A DNA stretch of 64,000 bases from contig JACAXG010000124.1 in NCBI GenBank assembly GCA_018881555.1, positions 806,001-870,000 on the forward strand, written 5' to 3'. This document shows positions 14,370-27,356 of this stretch, piece by piece. Both the position numbers and the translations under genes were made by a program. The notes beneath the pieces are model-generated. The model saw nothing but the letters and a program-made list of their open reading frames with translations. It was not told the DNA's origin and ran no database searches. Source of the stretch: Amblyornis subalaris. Taxonomy: Eukaryota; Chordata; Aves; Passeriformes; Ptilonorhynchidae. Within the stretch, counting starts at the first letter, position 1. Every line of letters starts with the position of its first letter.

Positions 14370-17228
14370 CTGGAGAGGCAAGAAAACCATTGTATAAGCA
14401 TACCGAAAATCTGAGTTGGCACATACTGTCATCCATTTGGGCCAGTCAGCCATCATGGTTTCTGGCATAAAATTCAACAGTGCAATCAAGCTGTACTTTC
14501 ATGTGACAATAACTGGTTTGTTTAAAACACTTATATTGCTTACAACACTGAATGAATTGGAACAATGACAAAATTTAAGCGACATGAGTGAAAAATGCAA
14601 CTGGCTGGAATTCTTTTCCTTCACTGAAAACTTTTTCGTGCAAAATGACAGATGACATATCTTCTATGACATCATTTCCAAAAAACAAATCCTCCTATCA
14701 AAAAGAATTCTGAAGCATAACATGAAGCTAATCTGAAATGATCCTTTTTTTTGTCCATAAGGGCAAAAATTGTAAAAACAGTCTACCAAGAGATAAACTC
14801 TAGAAAACAATTCAGTATTATCCTGGGTAATATGTACTTATATTATGAAAAACAACAACATCCAGAAATACAACTCCGACTCCACATCTACAGATCCAAA
14901 ATGATTGCTGCTATTAAATATAGAGACAAAACAACACACAATTCTGAAAACGCAGACTCATAAACAAGGAAATGTAAACAACCTTTCATCTGAAAGGAAA
15001 GCACTGCATGTTCAACATCTTAATTGCACAGCAGCTATGGAATATCAGTGCTTAACCCAACTCTTTTTAATATTGAGTTGTTTACACATTTGAGAAAGAA
15101 AAAACCAAAACACTCAAAAAAAAAAAGGTCATGCAAATCAGCATCTCCTAATAGATCCAAAAATATTCTATGACAAATGTTTAGATTACTGCAACTGATA
15201 GGACCTCATCTTTCATGTTTTGTTGGAATAGAGAAAAAAGGAACGCATTCCTCTGTTGTTAACAAAGCCTGGCATTTTCAGCTCTGGGGACAAAGTAACT
15301 GAATGATTTCTCGTTCCTCAAAAGAAAGTCACACCCTGATAAAGGTATCCCTAGAGCAGAAACATGCCACCTTTGCAATAAACAAACAAAATTAAAAAAA
15401 AAAGTTTAGATCTGCAAATTCTAGGTTTAAAAAGAAGTATTGATATCTTTGCTCTTTGACAGAACTATGCATATCAAACACTGCTAAAGGATATAATTTT
15501 GATTTACATATATTTGCAGCTTAGTTTGCAGCTTCTCTTTATAAATGTCACTTAGAAATCAATATTTATCAAAATATTGTACAGCTACCACACTGATGAA
15601 ATGTTCCAAAGAAACAATAAAAACTCATAGCTACTATGGTTGCATTTGCAAAATATTAAGTGTTACGTAGCTGTGAATAAACTAACTAGATTTTAGATGC
15701 TTTCATACAAAAATAAGATTTAAATTTGTAAATTAGACTTTTCTTCCTAAAACATGGTGACAATTAATTTAATGACATGCCATTTTCAGAAACAATAACT
15801 GTGGAAACTTTTCAATAAGCAGCTTGTTGGTAAAACATATATATGCACACTGGAAAAAGGACATCTGCTTTGCAAGAATGTGAAGTTCTTGAGAAAACAG
15901 TGCTCATTATCTAGTGACAGAAAAGTCTAAGTATATATATTCAAATGTTTTGTGAGAAAAAGAAAACACACTGCAGCCATACAATTCAATAAAAATTCTT
16001 TTTCTTATCTGTAGGAAGAATTACAACAAATGAAGCCTATTATTAATACACAGCTGTTTCAGTTGGCAAATTAAGAAAACCACCTACCAAAACCAACACC
16101 TACTGTTGCCAGCTGTTTGCCAACAGTGATGCTTCTTGGACTAGAACAAATGCAACTACCAGACATACATGTAACACTCACGCTATTCTTGAAAGCAAAA
16201 GTTTTTCCTTCAGCATCTTCAACTCCCAGAAAATATGATTTTAAGACTACTAAGTTTCCATCTCCATAAAACCTCAAGCCAAAAAATCAAAAAACACCAC
16301 ACAAAACTAAGCAAAATAACCCCTATATGTCAGACTAACAACTTCTAAAGGGTAAGAGGGAAAAAAAAATACCCCAAACACCAAAACAGATCAGAATGCC
16401 ATTTCTATATTAAAAAGTCACCTTTCCAATACAACAATATACCTTTTGAAAGCAGTTGTACTGAAATGTGTGCATTTGCATGGTCAATATTGTAACCTTA
16501 TGTGTGTAAGGATGGGGAAGGTCATTGGATTTGGATATTCTCATTGATGGTTTCAGAGTAATTGCATATTCTAAAGTGATGAGAAGGAGAAGAAACAGTG
16601 ATGGATTTAGTTTAAAACTATGCCATTCTTCCTGCTGAACAAATTTCTCTAAAAGAGAGCCATGCTTAAAACACAGAAGAGGAAAGCTTCTTACACTTCC
16701 TTGACATTTCTCCATCATTCAACTTTGACCTTTAATCCTCATTTATATTTACTTTTACTTCTGATTGCCATTGTAAAGATACCTGGCTATATGTGAATTG
16801 ATTTCTAGTAAGAGCCACAAACCAAAATGCCCTTTTTCTGCTTTTACCAAAAAGAACTAGTCAGATTTCAAATTCATAAAAATGAAACCTTAAATTTCGT
16901 CATTTTCTACTGTTAAGCCAGTCTGCTAGGTTTCATAGTTGTGCTTTACTTGGCATCCTTCAGCAAGTGGAATTCTGCTCATTTTTAGCCTCTCATTCTC
17001 TGACACGAGACTCTAACTGTAAGAGAAGGCCACTATGTTTAAAAAAGTGTAACACGAAATCCATTTCATTTAAAGTCCTATTCAACATTATCCATAGCAG
17101 AGTACAGCTAGCTCTGTGCCGTGACAGGCTGCAGGACAGACCTGATGGATAGCTGTAATGCTCAGGAAAGGCCCATGAATTGCAATAAAGATGCAGTTAG
17201 ACCTCCACAGCTGAGACATTGGATTTAC

Positions 17229-17265
17229 TATGAGAATAAACCTATATGTGTTTATGAGAATAAAC
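17229..17265. repeat. Short direct repeat, 24-bp period
   Basis: TATGAGAATAAAC occurs at 17229-17241 and again at 17253-17265, each followed by an ATAT-rich tail. It is a minor local duplication. Confidence 0.7.
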
Positions 17266-20200
17266 ATATATAATGCAAGCAGCATTTGTTCCAAGTCCAT
17301 AAGTGTGGTTCTTTACATCCTGCGTTTCAGAAGCGATGCCAAATACCCTGACTGCAAAAAGACTACCTAGAAGCTGCAGACATTGCTTCTTTTTTAAAAG
17401 TGAAATCCTTGAGTCTCCAAAGAAACAAGAAATGGCAATTTGAGATTCTTTTCTTTCATATTTCCTGAAGAATGCAATCTTACCAAAATTTACTAAAATA
17501 AAAAATAAAGCAAGGTTTGCTGTACAGAGGAAAAATGCTATGTATAAAAGTTTACCATAACGTCCTATACATTAGGTAAAGCTTTCTGAATTGTGGTATA
17601 TATGTTAAATGAAACTGAACTACCTACCTATAGAAATATTTAAAATATTACTAAGCAAAATAATGCTTTTTCCCAAAGCCTCAAAATGTCAATGGAAAAT
17701 TTTATAAAACTTATATCAATTTAGCAAATTACAGTACTTGCACACATGAACTCCAATTGTCAGCCTCCACCTAAAGACATTGCAATTTACTTGCACACTT
17801 TAAGTGAATGTAGGCTCTATGTGGACAGTAAGCATTATTCAGATAGTTTGAATGGCAGAATAAAGTGTCCAAAGAACACACTGTCTTTCATTGAGGCTTC
17901 AAATACTGGGAAATCTGTAGGGGCCTGGAAATAAATCCTAAAATCAATACTCAAAAACGGTTAGTAGATTTAAGATCGACAGACAGGCAGTTCAGCCAGT
18001 TTCAGTGAAGTAAGAGTTTGCTCCAAGATCTAACTCAGTATAGAAAAGATTGGAATGTAGACGATGTCAATCAGCATTATTTTAATTACCAAATCATAGC
18101 TCAACTGATGAAGGCAAATATATTGCTGTAGACCTGTAGCATCATGTCATATTCTGATTACAGAATTAAAAAAGAAAAAAAAAAAATCAGTGAGGAATTG
18201 AAAACTGCGTACAAATACTAGGTCTTTCAAAATAATTTAAATAGTAATGTATTATTTGGTATTTTTAGCTTTTTTCCATCAGGACTAGTTTTTGCCCTAG
18301 TGGTTACTTTAATCCGGATTAACTTTTAAAATAACACATGAGAAGTCTGCACTAACAAGACTGATTTAAAGGGTAAATGAAGACAGGTCATTTTGACTCT
18401 GTTAACTCATTCTGTATATATTGTAAAATGGCTTCTTTGGATGAAATATGTATTAGTATAAACACACACACAAAGTTTCAGAAGAAAAACTTGCCATGAT
18501 ATTTTATAATTTTGGGATTGAAGGGAGAAAACTAAATCACTCTACCTGAAATTAATATACCAAACTGATTTTGCACTTTGGCTTTGATGACAATAATTTC
18601 CATGAAAGTGTTTTCTGTAATCAGTACTGGCTGTGTATGTATACTCATCATTCCCATACTGATAAGAGGATAAATACTTAAGGATGCTAAGAGCACATTA
18701 TTTGACTAGTCTTCCACTGTTTTCATTCTATTTTTCCTCACTTTCATCCTTACCTCCGTACTTGTATTTCTTCAGATAACCAAGTAGCTCAGTTCAGTGT
18801 ATTTTTAATGTTTAATGTTTGAGATACCACTCATTCACTTTGCTCAGAAACCTCACACTACGTCTTCCCCAGCTTACCTTGTTCAGTTACAGGACTAATG
18901 CAGCCTCCTCATTAGTGGCTAGTAAGTGATCATTTATAGAACTGGAGGCTTAAATGCTCGAAGTCTGATGCTGCCTTCCACAAAGTATTCCAAAAGGTCC
19001 TGATCAGTCAACTTAGCTCACATACATGCTCATACCTTCAGGTATGTGCCATGCTACACCATCACCACCCAGTGCAGTGTAACAGGGAGCATCTTCACAT
19101 CCTGTGGCACATCCTAACAGAACAGACTCAGGCCTCCAGTCTTCTCCAGAGGCTGAATTTGGGATTATTCCTAGCTTTTTAGACTACCAGACTAGGCTGG
19201 TGAATTCAAACCGATCACCCATTTCACAGCCAGGACTGGAATCTAGCAATATATGTGCATGTTATCTCTCTTCTCCTTTCACCATGCAGTCTCATCATAT
19301 GCAAGTAACATGCCAACTCTTCTCTTAAGAGCCTTAAAAGACTGGTTTTCAGTGTTTAGGACTAGACTGCCTATAATACTGATCATCTTCAATTCCTCTC
19401 ATGGCATCCCTTACCAATAGTTTCTTTATTGGAGACTGGGACTCCATCTTGTTGCTGAATTCCAGAGTGACACATTTGATCTTTGCTATGGTTTCTAGTT
19501 ACTATGTAATTGTAGCAGTGCTTGTATCAGACATGCACACTGTATGGATATGTCTATTCTCTTTCCTCCTAATAACCTGAAGATATGACTAACGCACAAG
19601 TTACTTCTAGGGATATCTCCTCCACCCCTAAATACACACATATTTTAATTGCTTGCACTCAGTCAGAGAGTATCACACAAAACAAGGGAAAAAACTAGCT
19701 TACCATTGCTCCATACAACAAGTTAACTATTTAACCAAAATAATTTGCTTCTGTAGTATAATCCTACTGCATGTTGGTCCAGTTATGAAGGCAAACTGGG
19801 AAGTGGATGTCCACTGGGATCTCTAGGTGAACTTTTTTTTAATTTAAAGAAAGTGTATAGTTTAAATTTTTGTATTTTTATAGCATGGACTCATCCTAGA
19901 CACTCAAAAATGCAGAACTTTTCAGAAAGAGTTCAGTCAAGTAACTACTTGTCTTTCGTTGTACTTTTCGTAACAAATAAGTGGTTGCCATCAAAAGAGA
20001 TTATTCTTAAGCCCTTGGAAAGCAAGGTCATTTATTTCTAGAGTGCAGTATCCAAATGCCTGAATCAACAAATTGGGAGGAGACAGGGGGATGAAGAAGC
20101 AACAGTATATATCTAGGACTCATGGCAGGAACACTGTTCAAGGGGGTGAAGAACCTGATGACTGAAAGTAGAAAAGGGCTCCTGTTCAGCAGAAGCATTT

Positions 20201-21406
20201 TCTGCATAACCTTAATAGAATACTACAGATTTGCCTTAATAATGTACAACAGATGCTTTCCTATAGATGCATCTTTTCTTGCATTTAAATATAACATATT
20301 TTGGTGCAGTCACTAGCACTTATTCATGGAACAACGCTGAATAATAGGTTCAATAGCTAAGGTTAAAAAATTGAAAATTTCATGGCATAAATAATAGATT
20401 TCTTCAAGCTTATTTATTGAAGTCTTAAATCTCAGAATAATTTCTGTGTTATGTCTGAAATGTCTTGGTAGATACACTTAGCAAGAAAATAACCATGATA
20501 AGCAACAGTCTTCCTGCTAGTTAAGTAGCTTACACCTGTATTTTCTTACTGAAGTTACTACATTGCCATTCAGAACAATGGGAGTTAAGAAGAGAACACG
20601 CAAGGGGCATTGTGCACTGTGCCTGCACAAATACTCAATTATTAAATAACACTAGCAATGTGGACTTTGCAAAAAAAAAAAATTATAAATGCCAACACTT
20701 GTGTATCTACACAGGAAAAATTAGCACCAAATGATGAATTTGCTGATGAGTCAGATACAGTGTGATTTTCAAGATTATAATGAATCAAAGTTACGAACCT
20801 TGAATTATGCTTTCGATCCTTGATCAATTTAGTCTCTCTTTCTGTATATTTCAGAACTTAATATCTGGTATTTGTTATCAAAGTATATCACTACAAAATT
20901 AAATTAGTCCCTTAGAGACTTCTGATGAGATTTTTTACACACAGAGGACCTACCTACCAGGCCACAAGCTGTTTCCACATTGTGAAGTTGTACTTACCGC
21001 TTTAAAAAAATCAGTCGCTGCCCAAAGAATCTCCTTCCTCTCTCCCTTCTATTAGATACATTACTAAGAACTAATCATATGTATGATTCAAGTATGTCAT
21101 TTATTACCGTTTTGAAAATTCAAACTCAGAAAGCTGCACAATACTGTATATTATGCACATCTGCCACAGAGTCACCAGAAAATGGCTACTTATGAAACCT
21201 GAGTTCTTTACAGAAAGCTAAGGTAGAATTTATTTGTAAGTAATTTCTATAGTAAAAAATTTTAAATGCACATAACTGACACAGTGGAACTTTCCACCAG
21301 CTTTGTATTTGGCATGCTGCTCCTAGAGTTTGTAACTGGAGCTGGGCACTTGGCTCCAGGAGTTGAAGGCTTATTTATAAAAACAATATACAGTCACACA
21401 CACTTT

Positions 21407-21433
21407 AATATGGAGTGTAAAACACTCCATATT
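21407..21433. repeat. Perfect 12-bp inverted repeat with 3-nt loop
   Basis: AATATGGAGTGT (21407-21418) and ACACTCCATATT (21422-21433) are exact reverse complements separated by AAA. One wobble and one further pair could extend the stem outward. It is too short for a microRNA precursor, and no T-run suggests a polymerase III unit. Confidence 0.85.
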
Positions 21434-24400
21434 GACTTAATTATTCCTTTGAGATACAGAATTCTTCTGCAGGTTTGAAACCAGAATCAAAACCAAGTTT
21501 CTGAACAAAACAATTTTAGCGTTGGCTTCAAAGTTGCAGGGAAATTTTAAAAGGTTAAAAGAATAGCAAGAGGTTCCTCTATTCCTGAAATATTAACCTG
21601 CCTGAGGAAGAAAAAAATTGTCCCAGAAACACTGTGAAGCTATTTGCAGCAGGCACTACTAAAATACAACTTGAAAAGACAACTAGTCATAAAAAGACAA
21701 GTAGTGAAAAGGAGTTATAATTACACTCCTTTCTTATTCACTCGTAAAAATTCTAAGACTATTATGATTTCATTTTGTAGGTTAGGCTACTGTACTGGGA
21801 AGAAATAACCATACAGCATCCTTTTACTTCAAGGAATAGGAATAGTTCTGTTTTATTCCCTGATTATTTTACATGTAGCGAAAAAAAAAGTCCTCAAACA
21901 TCATACCAGCTTATGAAAATATGCAGAACTTCCAAATCCTCCATCTTTATAGCTTCACTGTTAATAGAAACATGCAGAAATCCACTGCCTCTGTAGAAGA
22001 CAAAACAAAAGGATATAGGCTTCTAAAATGATGAGAAAGGAGAGCAGGGCTGGCACCATTCCAGCCACTCGACAGCAAAAGCTGATTCATAAAAGCATCA
22101 ATTTGCTTGACCCTGTGGATATATCAACAACATTTTATGCATGTTAAGGGATACCAGGAGCAACGCTGTGGTCAGTTACCAGGCTCTGTGCCTTCCAAGC
22201 ACATCAACAACCTTGAAAACTGCCCTGATAGATAACATAAGAGAAGTTAAGTGTCTCACAGGCATCCCTCTGCTGCATTTAGGAAACAAGGTAGCAGCCT
22301 ACTATGGCAGTTTCTGAATCACAAAAGTAGCCCACCTCTAATTTTCTCCTCTTACTGGAAGTGCCAGAGAAAGTTAAAGCAAAACAAAGAGATTTTCAAC
22401 CTGTTTTTCCCCACTGGCTTTGTCAGCTCTCGCTCTTTTAGCTAAGCTGCTTTTTCAGATCTGACCTTTTCTTTCCCCTTATTAAAAGAAACTACAGCAC
22501 CCACTGGGCTCCCAGGTACTGACAAGACCTCTATAAGCTACCAGGACAAAACATTTCCCAGTGAAATTTACATAGTAATTGTCTTAGCATGTCAAAGTAT
22601 TCAATTTACAGCAACAAGCTTCAGTCACACCATGTTTCTGTTCCAATCTAGTCTTGTCAACTGAGCCTGATTAAGTAGTGATAACTAGTAATTTCTCCTG
22701 CCATTTGACAAGGCTGTAAAATTAGCTTGGGTGTGAGCTGATGGCAGGGAAAGTAATCTTTATTTTCACAGTGACTCACAGCTGGGAAGAAAGCAGGCAT
22801 TACTGGGTATGGGCCTCAATAAATGTCATAACACTTTACTAGAACAAATAAACCTTCTCCAAAACATTAGTGCTATTTTCATGAAAAAGAAAAAGAAGAA
22901 AAAAGACTAAATTGTACAGTAGAAATTGTTTGTGAGATTGCTATTAAATGCACTATCAACATGAGTTGGGAACTAAGGAAGCAAAGTCCTGTGCTCTATG
23001 TAGACTTCCCTCAGCATGGAATTCATCAGAACTGATGGAGCTGAATTAGGTGCTTGTTACTTTATGTCAAACTGCATCATTTTGGCCTGTCATGTACAGT
23101 CTCTTCAGCAGCATTGCATGTCTCTGAAGAAATCAAAGTCTGTGAGTTTGCCTCACTTTGTCCTTCAAACCAAAAAGTTCCTCTAACCAAGGGGAGAGTC
23201 CAAGAGTCAGACAAACCATATTGACACAAAGCACGTTTATGTTTGCGAAGTTTTGTTTTACAATACAGTAAGTTATAAAATCATCACCACTTACAGAAAG
23301 ATGTTATAAAAAAAACATTAAAAATTATTAATATGCTTTAAGAAACTTATCTACTCACCCATATGTATTAAATCTAGGAGGCTTGGGAAATACTATATAT
23401 AGTCATTTTTCACCATCACAAAATTCCTCACTAGCAAGTGCACATCAGAAGGCATCCTAGTACTCTAATTATATTTTAGCTTAAAATATAGCACTTTGTT
23501 ACCTATGAATTCAAAAAGACAGCAGACCAATTTATTCAATACATACACAAACGAATGCCCCCAAACCACTTTTTTTGGAGGGGGAGAGAAGATCACAGAA
23601 ATAACAATGTATTCAAAATTCATTCACTCAAATCTAGCATACGTATCTCATTGTGTCTCACAAGTAAGGCAGACCTTAACATGATCAATAAAAAGCCTCT
23701 ATTTTGAGTCTAAGGTCATTTTCCCAGCTGAAGAAGAATCAGGATCAGAATTCAGGTTTTTGTCACTTCAAAGTGCATTTTAAAGCACACTACTTCAGGA
23801 ACAAACCAACCTGTGACATTCAACTACCCTTTAACTTGTGTTTCAGAAATCCTAGCTGTCCTTTTACCACTTGCCCTTATATTCCAAAGATACAGCCCTT
23901 TAGGAACCCTCTAAAAGCTCAGCCACTCCTCCCAGTTTTGCATCAGTCCTCAGGTATTTCTCCCAATTGCTGTGATCATTCAAAGATCTTTGAGAACAGC
24001 CTCAAATAGATGTCAGGTCCTTCAGCATTCATGGGTACATCCTATGAGGCCCATGGACGTACTATGTCCAGTTTGCTTAAGCATAAAATAGTTAATTTTC
24101 AAAGACAGTCTTTCTGTGATCTACCCACATTTCTTCTCCACTCCCTTTCACTGCAACGTGTGGTCAGGCTTACACCTCTCTCTCAACACAATAAAAGAGA
24201 GAATGGCCAAGACAGTACTAGGTCTGACCAGTGTCTACAATACCAAAATCACAGCTGGTAGATGTGAGACCAAATGCTATGAAAGTGCTTTTGGGCCTCA
24301 TGGACCACACGTGCCAACAAGATTACTAAGTTCTCATGCCCACTATCACATCTTGTGGCCAGCACAGCCTTCAGAAAATTGGAGCTCAAGAAGGTTACTC

Positions 24401-25971
24401 ACAATCAAATCAGGGAAAATAGAAGCTGCTTTTCCATTCCAGCATTGCTGCACATTTGCTCTCCTTATTACATGAGGTGCAACAGCTAATTGTGTTGCCA
24501 CTGAGAATGTACTGCTGGCTTAGTAAGGTATACTGAGGCTCTTCACAAAACTATTAAATTAACAACATATATCATCACTTTCACCTATGAACTTCAAAGA
24601 TACAAAATCCCAGAGCATCCCACATTTCTCACAAATCTTAGCAAAGTTGGATGTACTTTCCAATTCTACTATTGTATTATTTTTCAGTTAAAAGTTCAAG
24701 CTTTAATCATTGCCAAATGCTAATAGACTTAGCTACCCCAAACGTAGAGAACTGGCTGGAAGGTAAATATGCTTCAGAATTCCTGTCCCCATTAAGTTCA
24801 GATTTCACAGTTATGTTTACTGCAGCTTGCTATTTTCTCAGCAGTGTGGGAGGATTTATGGATTCGAAGAAACATGCAAGGCATCTAAACACACAAACCC
24901 TACTTTTCCCCACATGTATAAACAGATTATTTCTCTTATTGAATAATTTTTCGTAAAAAGAAACAGACCTATCAGGCTTGGACTCTCCTCACTGGCCTGT
25001 TTAATACTGCAGCCTATTTCTCACCAAAAGGATGGAAGGGGAATAATCAATCTCCAGCCACACATTTGCTGTTGCTGACATAAAAAAAAAAAGACACACA
25101 AGCACCCAGAAAGCACTTGGGAATTATTCCATGTTATTTGTTACTATCAATACATATCCTGCAGAGGAACTGACAGCAGGCATGACAGAGACAGAAAACC
25201 ACAGGTTTTCTTCGGTATAAAATATTCCCGATCCTGTTTTGAGGAGCTGCACTTCAAATGGAATGCCCTGAAGCAATTGCAGAGAACAATCTGGTCAGGC
25301 TTGGAAATGGAGACACTGCCTATCATGTTTTGGACCACATGACTTTTCACTTTTACTACATTATTCAGTAACTACCCAAAACAGTTTGAAAAGCAGTCAT
25401 AGCAACAACCTCCAGCTTTTCCACTACCCACTAAAAGCACAATTTGAGTTGAAACCGTTGCTCTGTGGCCAGACAACTAACACTAATAATCACCAGTAAG
25501 TTAAGGTAATACTAGTAATCACCAGTATAAAGCAATGCAACATGTATGTGCATCTGAAGACATTTCTGATTTCCCAAAATGAAAGAGAACTAGAAAAAAC
25601 CTTCTATCTTTGTTTCTTCCAACATATGATCGAAAATTCTACAGAAGATCAATCCAAACACCAAATTACTTCCATAAGACTTACTAAATATTTTTAACTT
25701 CAGCATACTTAAATGATTTAGTCTAATATTTCTTTTAGAAAGGCAGGGCAACCCAAGCCTGTCTTTAAGATCATAGAATGCTGAGGGAACTCCAACTCCA
25801 TAATTCAAATTTATCTTGGAGTATTGGATTAAAGACAAATTTTTAAATTTTAGTTTTAGGGAAAACATAGCCAAGACTGTGACGAATGTACTGTAGTTAT
25901 AAAAAGAAAGTAACTAAATACAATGCAGTAACTACTTTTTTAGGAGATTCAGATATGGACTACTACCTGAC

Positions 25972-25993
25972 TATATAACTATATAGTTATATA
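25972..25993. repeat. Perfect 22-bp AT-rich palindrome
   Basis: TATATAACTAT at 25972-25982 is followed directly by its exact reverse complement ATAGTTATATA, with no spacer. The sequence can form a cruciform. Such sites arise readily in AT-rich DNA, and no function is implied. Confidence 0.9.
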
Positions 25994-26743
25994 CATGAGT
26001 CTAGTAGTACTAGTGTTTTTGCAAAGTTTACCAAAACATAGGGATTAACAGTAACTCCAACTCCATTAACTCTGCAACTACTCTAAAGAAACACAAAAAT
26101 AGAGTCAATCAAAAAAACATACTGCCCCGAGAAATCCCATTACATATTAATTTTAGCCTCTTTTAAAAATACAATGGAGAGCAACCACACTGCATTCAAA
26201 TGTTTTGAGAGAACCATTCAGGCATTCTCTCAGCTTCTGCTACTGAAAAGGAGATGCAGATTCAGTTATGAAGAACCCATGGAGTGAAATTTGGTTTTGT
26301 TATTAGAGAGAAATAAAACCTCATTAGTGTTCAGGACACAGAAGATCTGACAGCCCTTAGCTAAACACTCTTATTTCTTTGATTATGAAAATTCATTTCT
26401 CCTGAGGGTTGTGAAAAATTTAATATCTAAGAAAAATGAACATAGGTCAGACTTCTAAAACGGAACACTGCTGGGAGTGGCAGTGAAGGGCCAGCACTTC
26501 ACACAGCAACAACAAGACCAATAGACTAGGACTGGAAACACTGACTCCAGCCCATACAGGCTAAAAATCAGACATCACAAGAATCATGTTGGACATTCTT
26601 AATGTACAACAAGAACAGTAAGAATTTCATTACCAAATGAATCTCTCTATGCCCAGGGAAACCTTAAAAGGATGAGATTTCTTGTGATAGATTACTCAGG
26701 CAAGCCAAGAAGTATTTGCGCATCTGATTTGTGAATACCCAAG

Positions 26744-27356
26744 TCATAGAATCATAGAATAGCTTGAGCTGGAAGGGACTTAAAAAGATCATCAAGTACA
26801 AGTCCTGGCCCTGCACAGGACAACTCCAAGAATCACACCATTTGCCTTAGAGCATTGTCCAAACACTTCTTGAACTTTTTCAGGTGTGGTACTGTGACCA
26901 CTTCCCTGGGGAGCTCATTCCAGTGCCTGATCACTCTCTGGGTAAAAAACCCCTTTTTCTAATATCCAACCTAAACCTCCCCTGAGTCAGCTTCATCCAT
27001 TCCTTAGGGTCCCATCACTGGTCACCACAGAGAAGAGATTGGTGCCTGCCCCTCCTCTTCCCCTCACTAGGAAGTTGTAACTCCAATGAGGTCTGCCCTC
27101 AGTCTCCTCTTCTCCAGGCTGAACAGACCAAGTGACCTCAGCCACTCCTCATACGGCTTCCTCTCAAGGCCCTTCATCTTCATGGTACTCCTTTGGATGC
27201 TCCCTAATAGCTTTTTATCCCTCTCATATTGTGGCATCCAGAACTGCATACAACACTCGAGGTGAGGCTGCACCAGGACAGAACAGAGCGGGACAATTCC
27301 CTCCCTTGCCTGGCTTGCAATGCTGCACTTGGTGCACTCCAGGATATGGTTAGCAG
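26744..27356 (-). mobile_element. CR1 LINE retrotransposon, 5'-truncated 3' end
   Basis: The plus strand starts with TCATAGAATCATAGAAT, the reverse complement of the CR1 terminal octamer repeat, so the element lies on the minus strand with its 3' end at about 26744. The next roughly 300 bp follow the familiar CR1 3' region (tracts such as GAGCTGGAAGGGACTT and GGGGAGCTCATTCCAGTGCC). From 27273 down to about 27067 the minus strand encodes a decayed C-terminus of the CR1 ORF2 reverse-transcriptase protein, including an L-G-L-F-S-L-E-K-R-R-L-R block. Similarity fades after GGATATGGTTAGCAGC near 27350, so the copy is only about 0.6 kb, typical of 5' truncation. No target-site duplication is evident, which is usual for CR1. 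The copy is a fossil and lies in sense with the host gene. Confidence 0.93.

Noticed and set aside
23704..24475. Series of overlapping 83-119 codon plus-strand frames
   Set aside because: They lie in different frames in a mildly GC-richer stretch, with no common product or motif, and are best explained by fewer stops.
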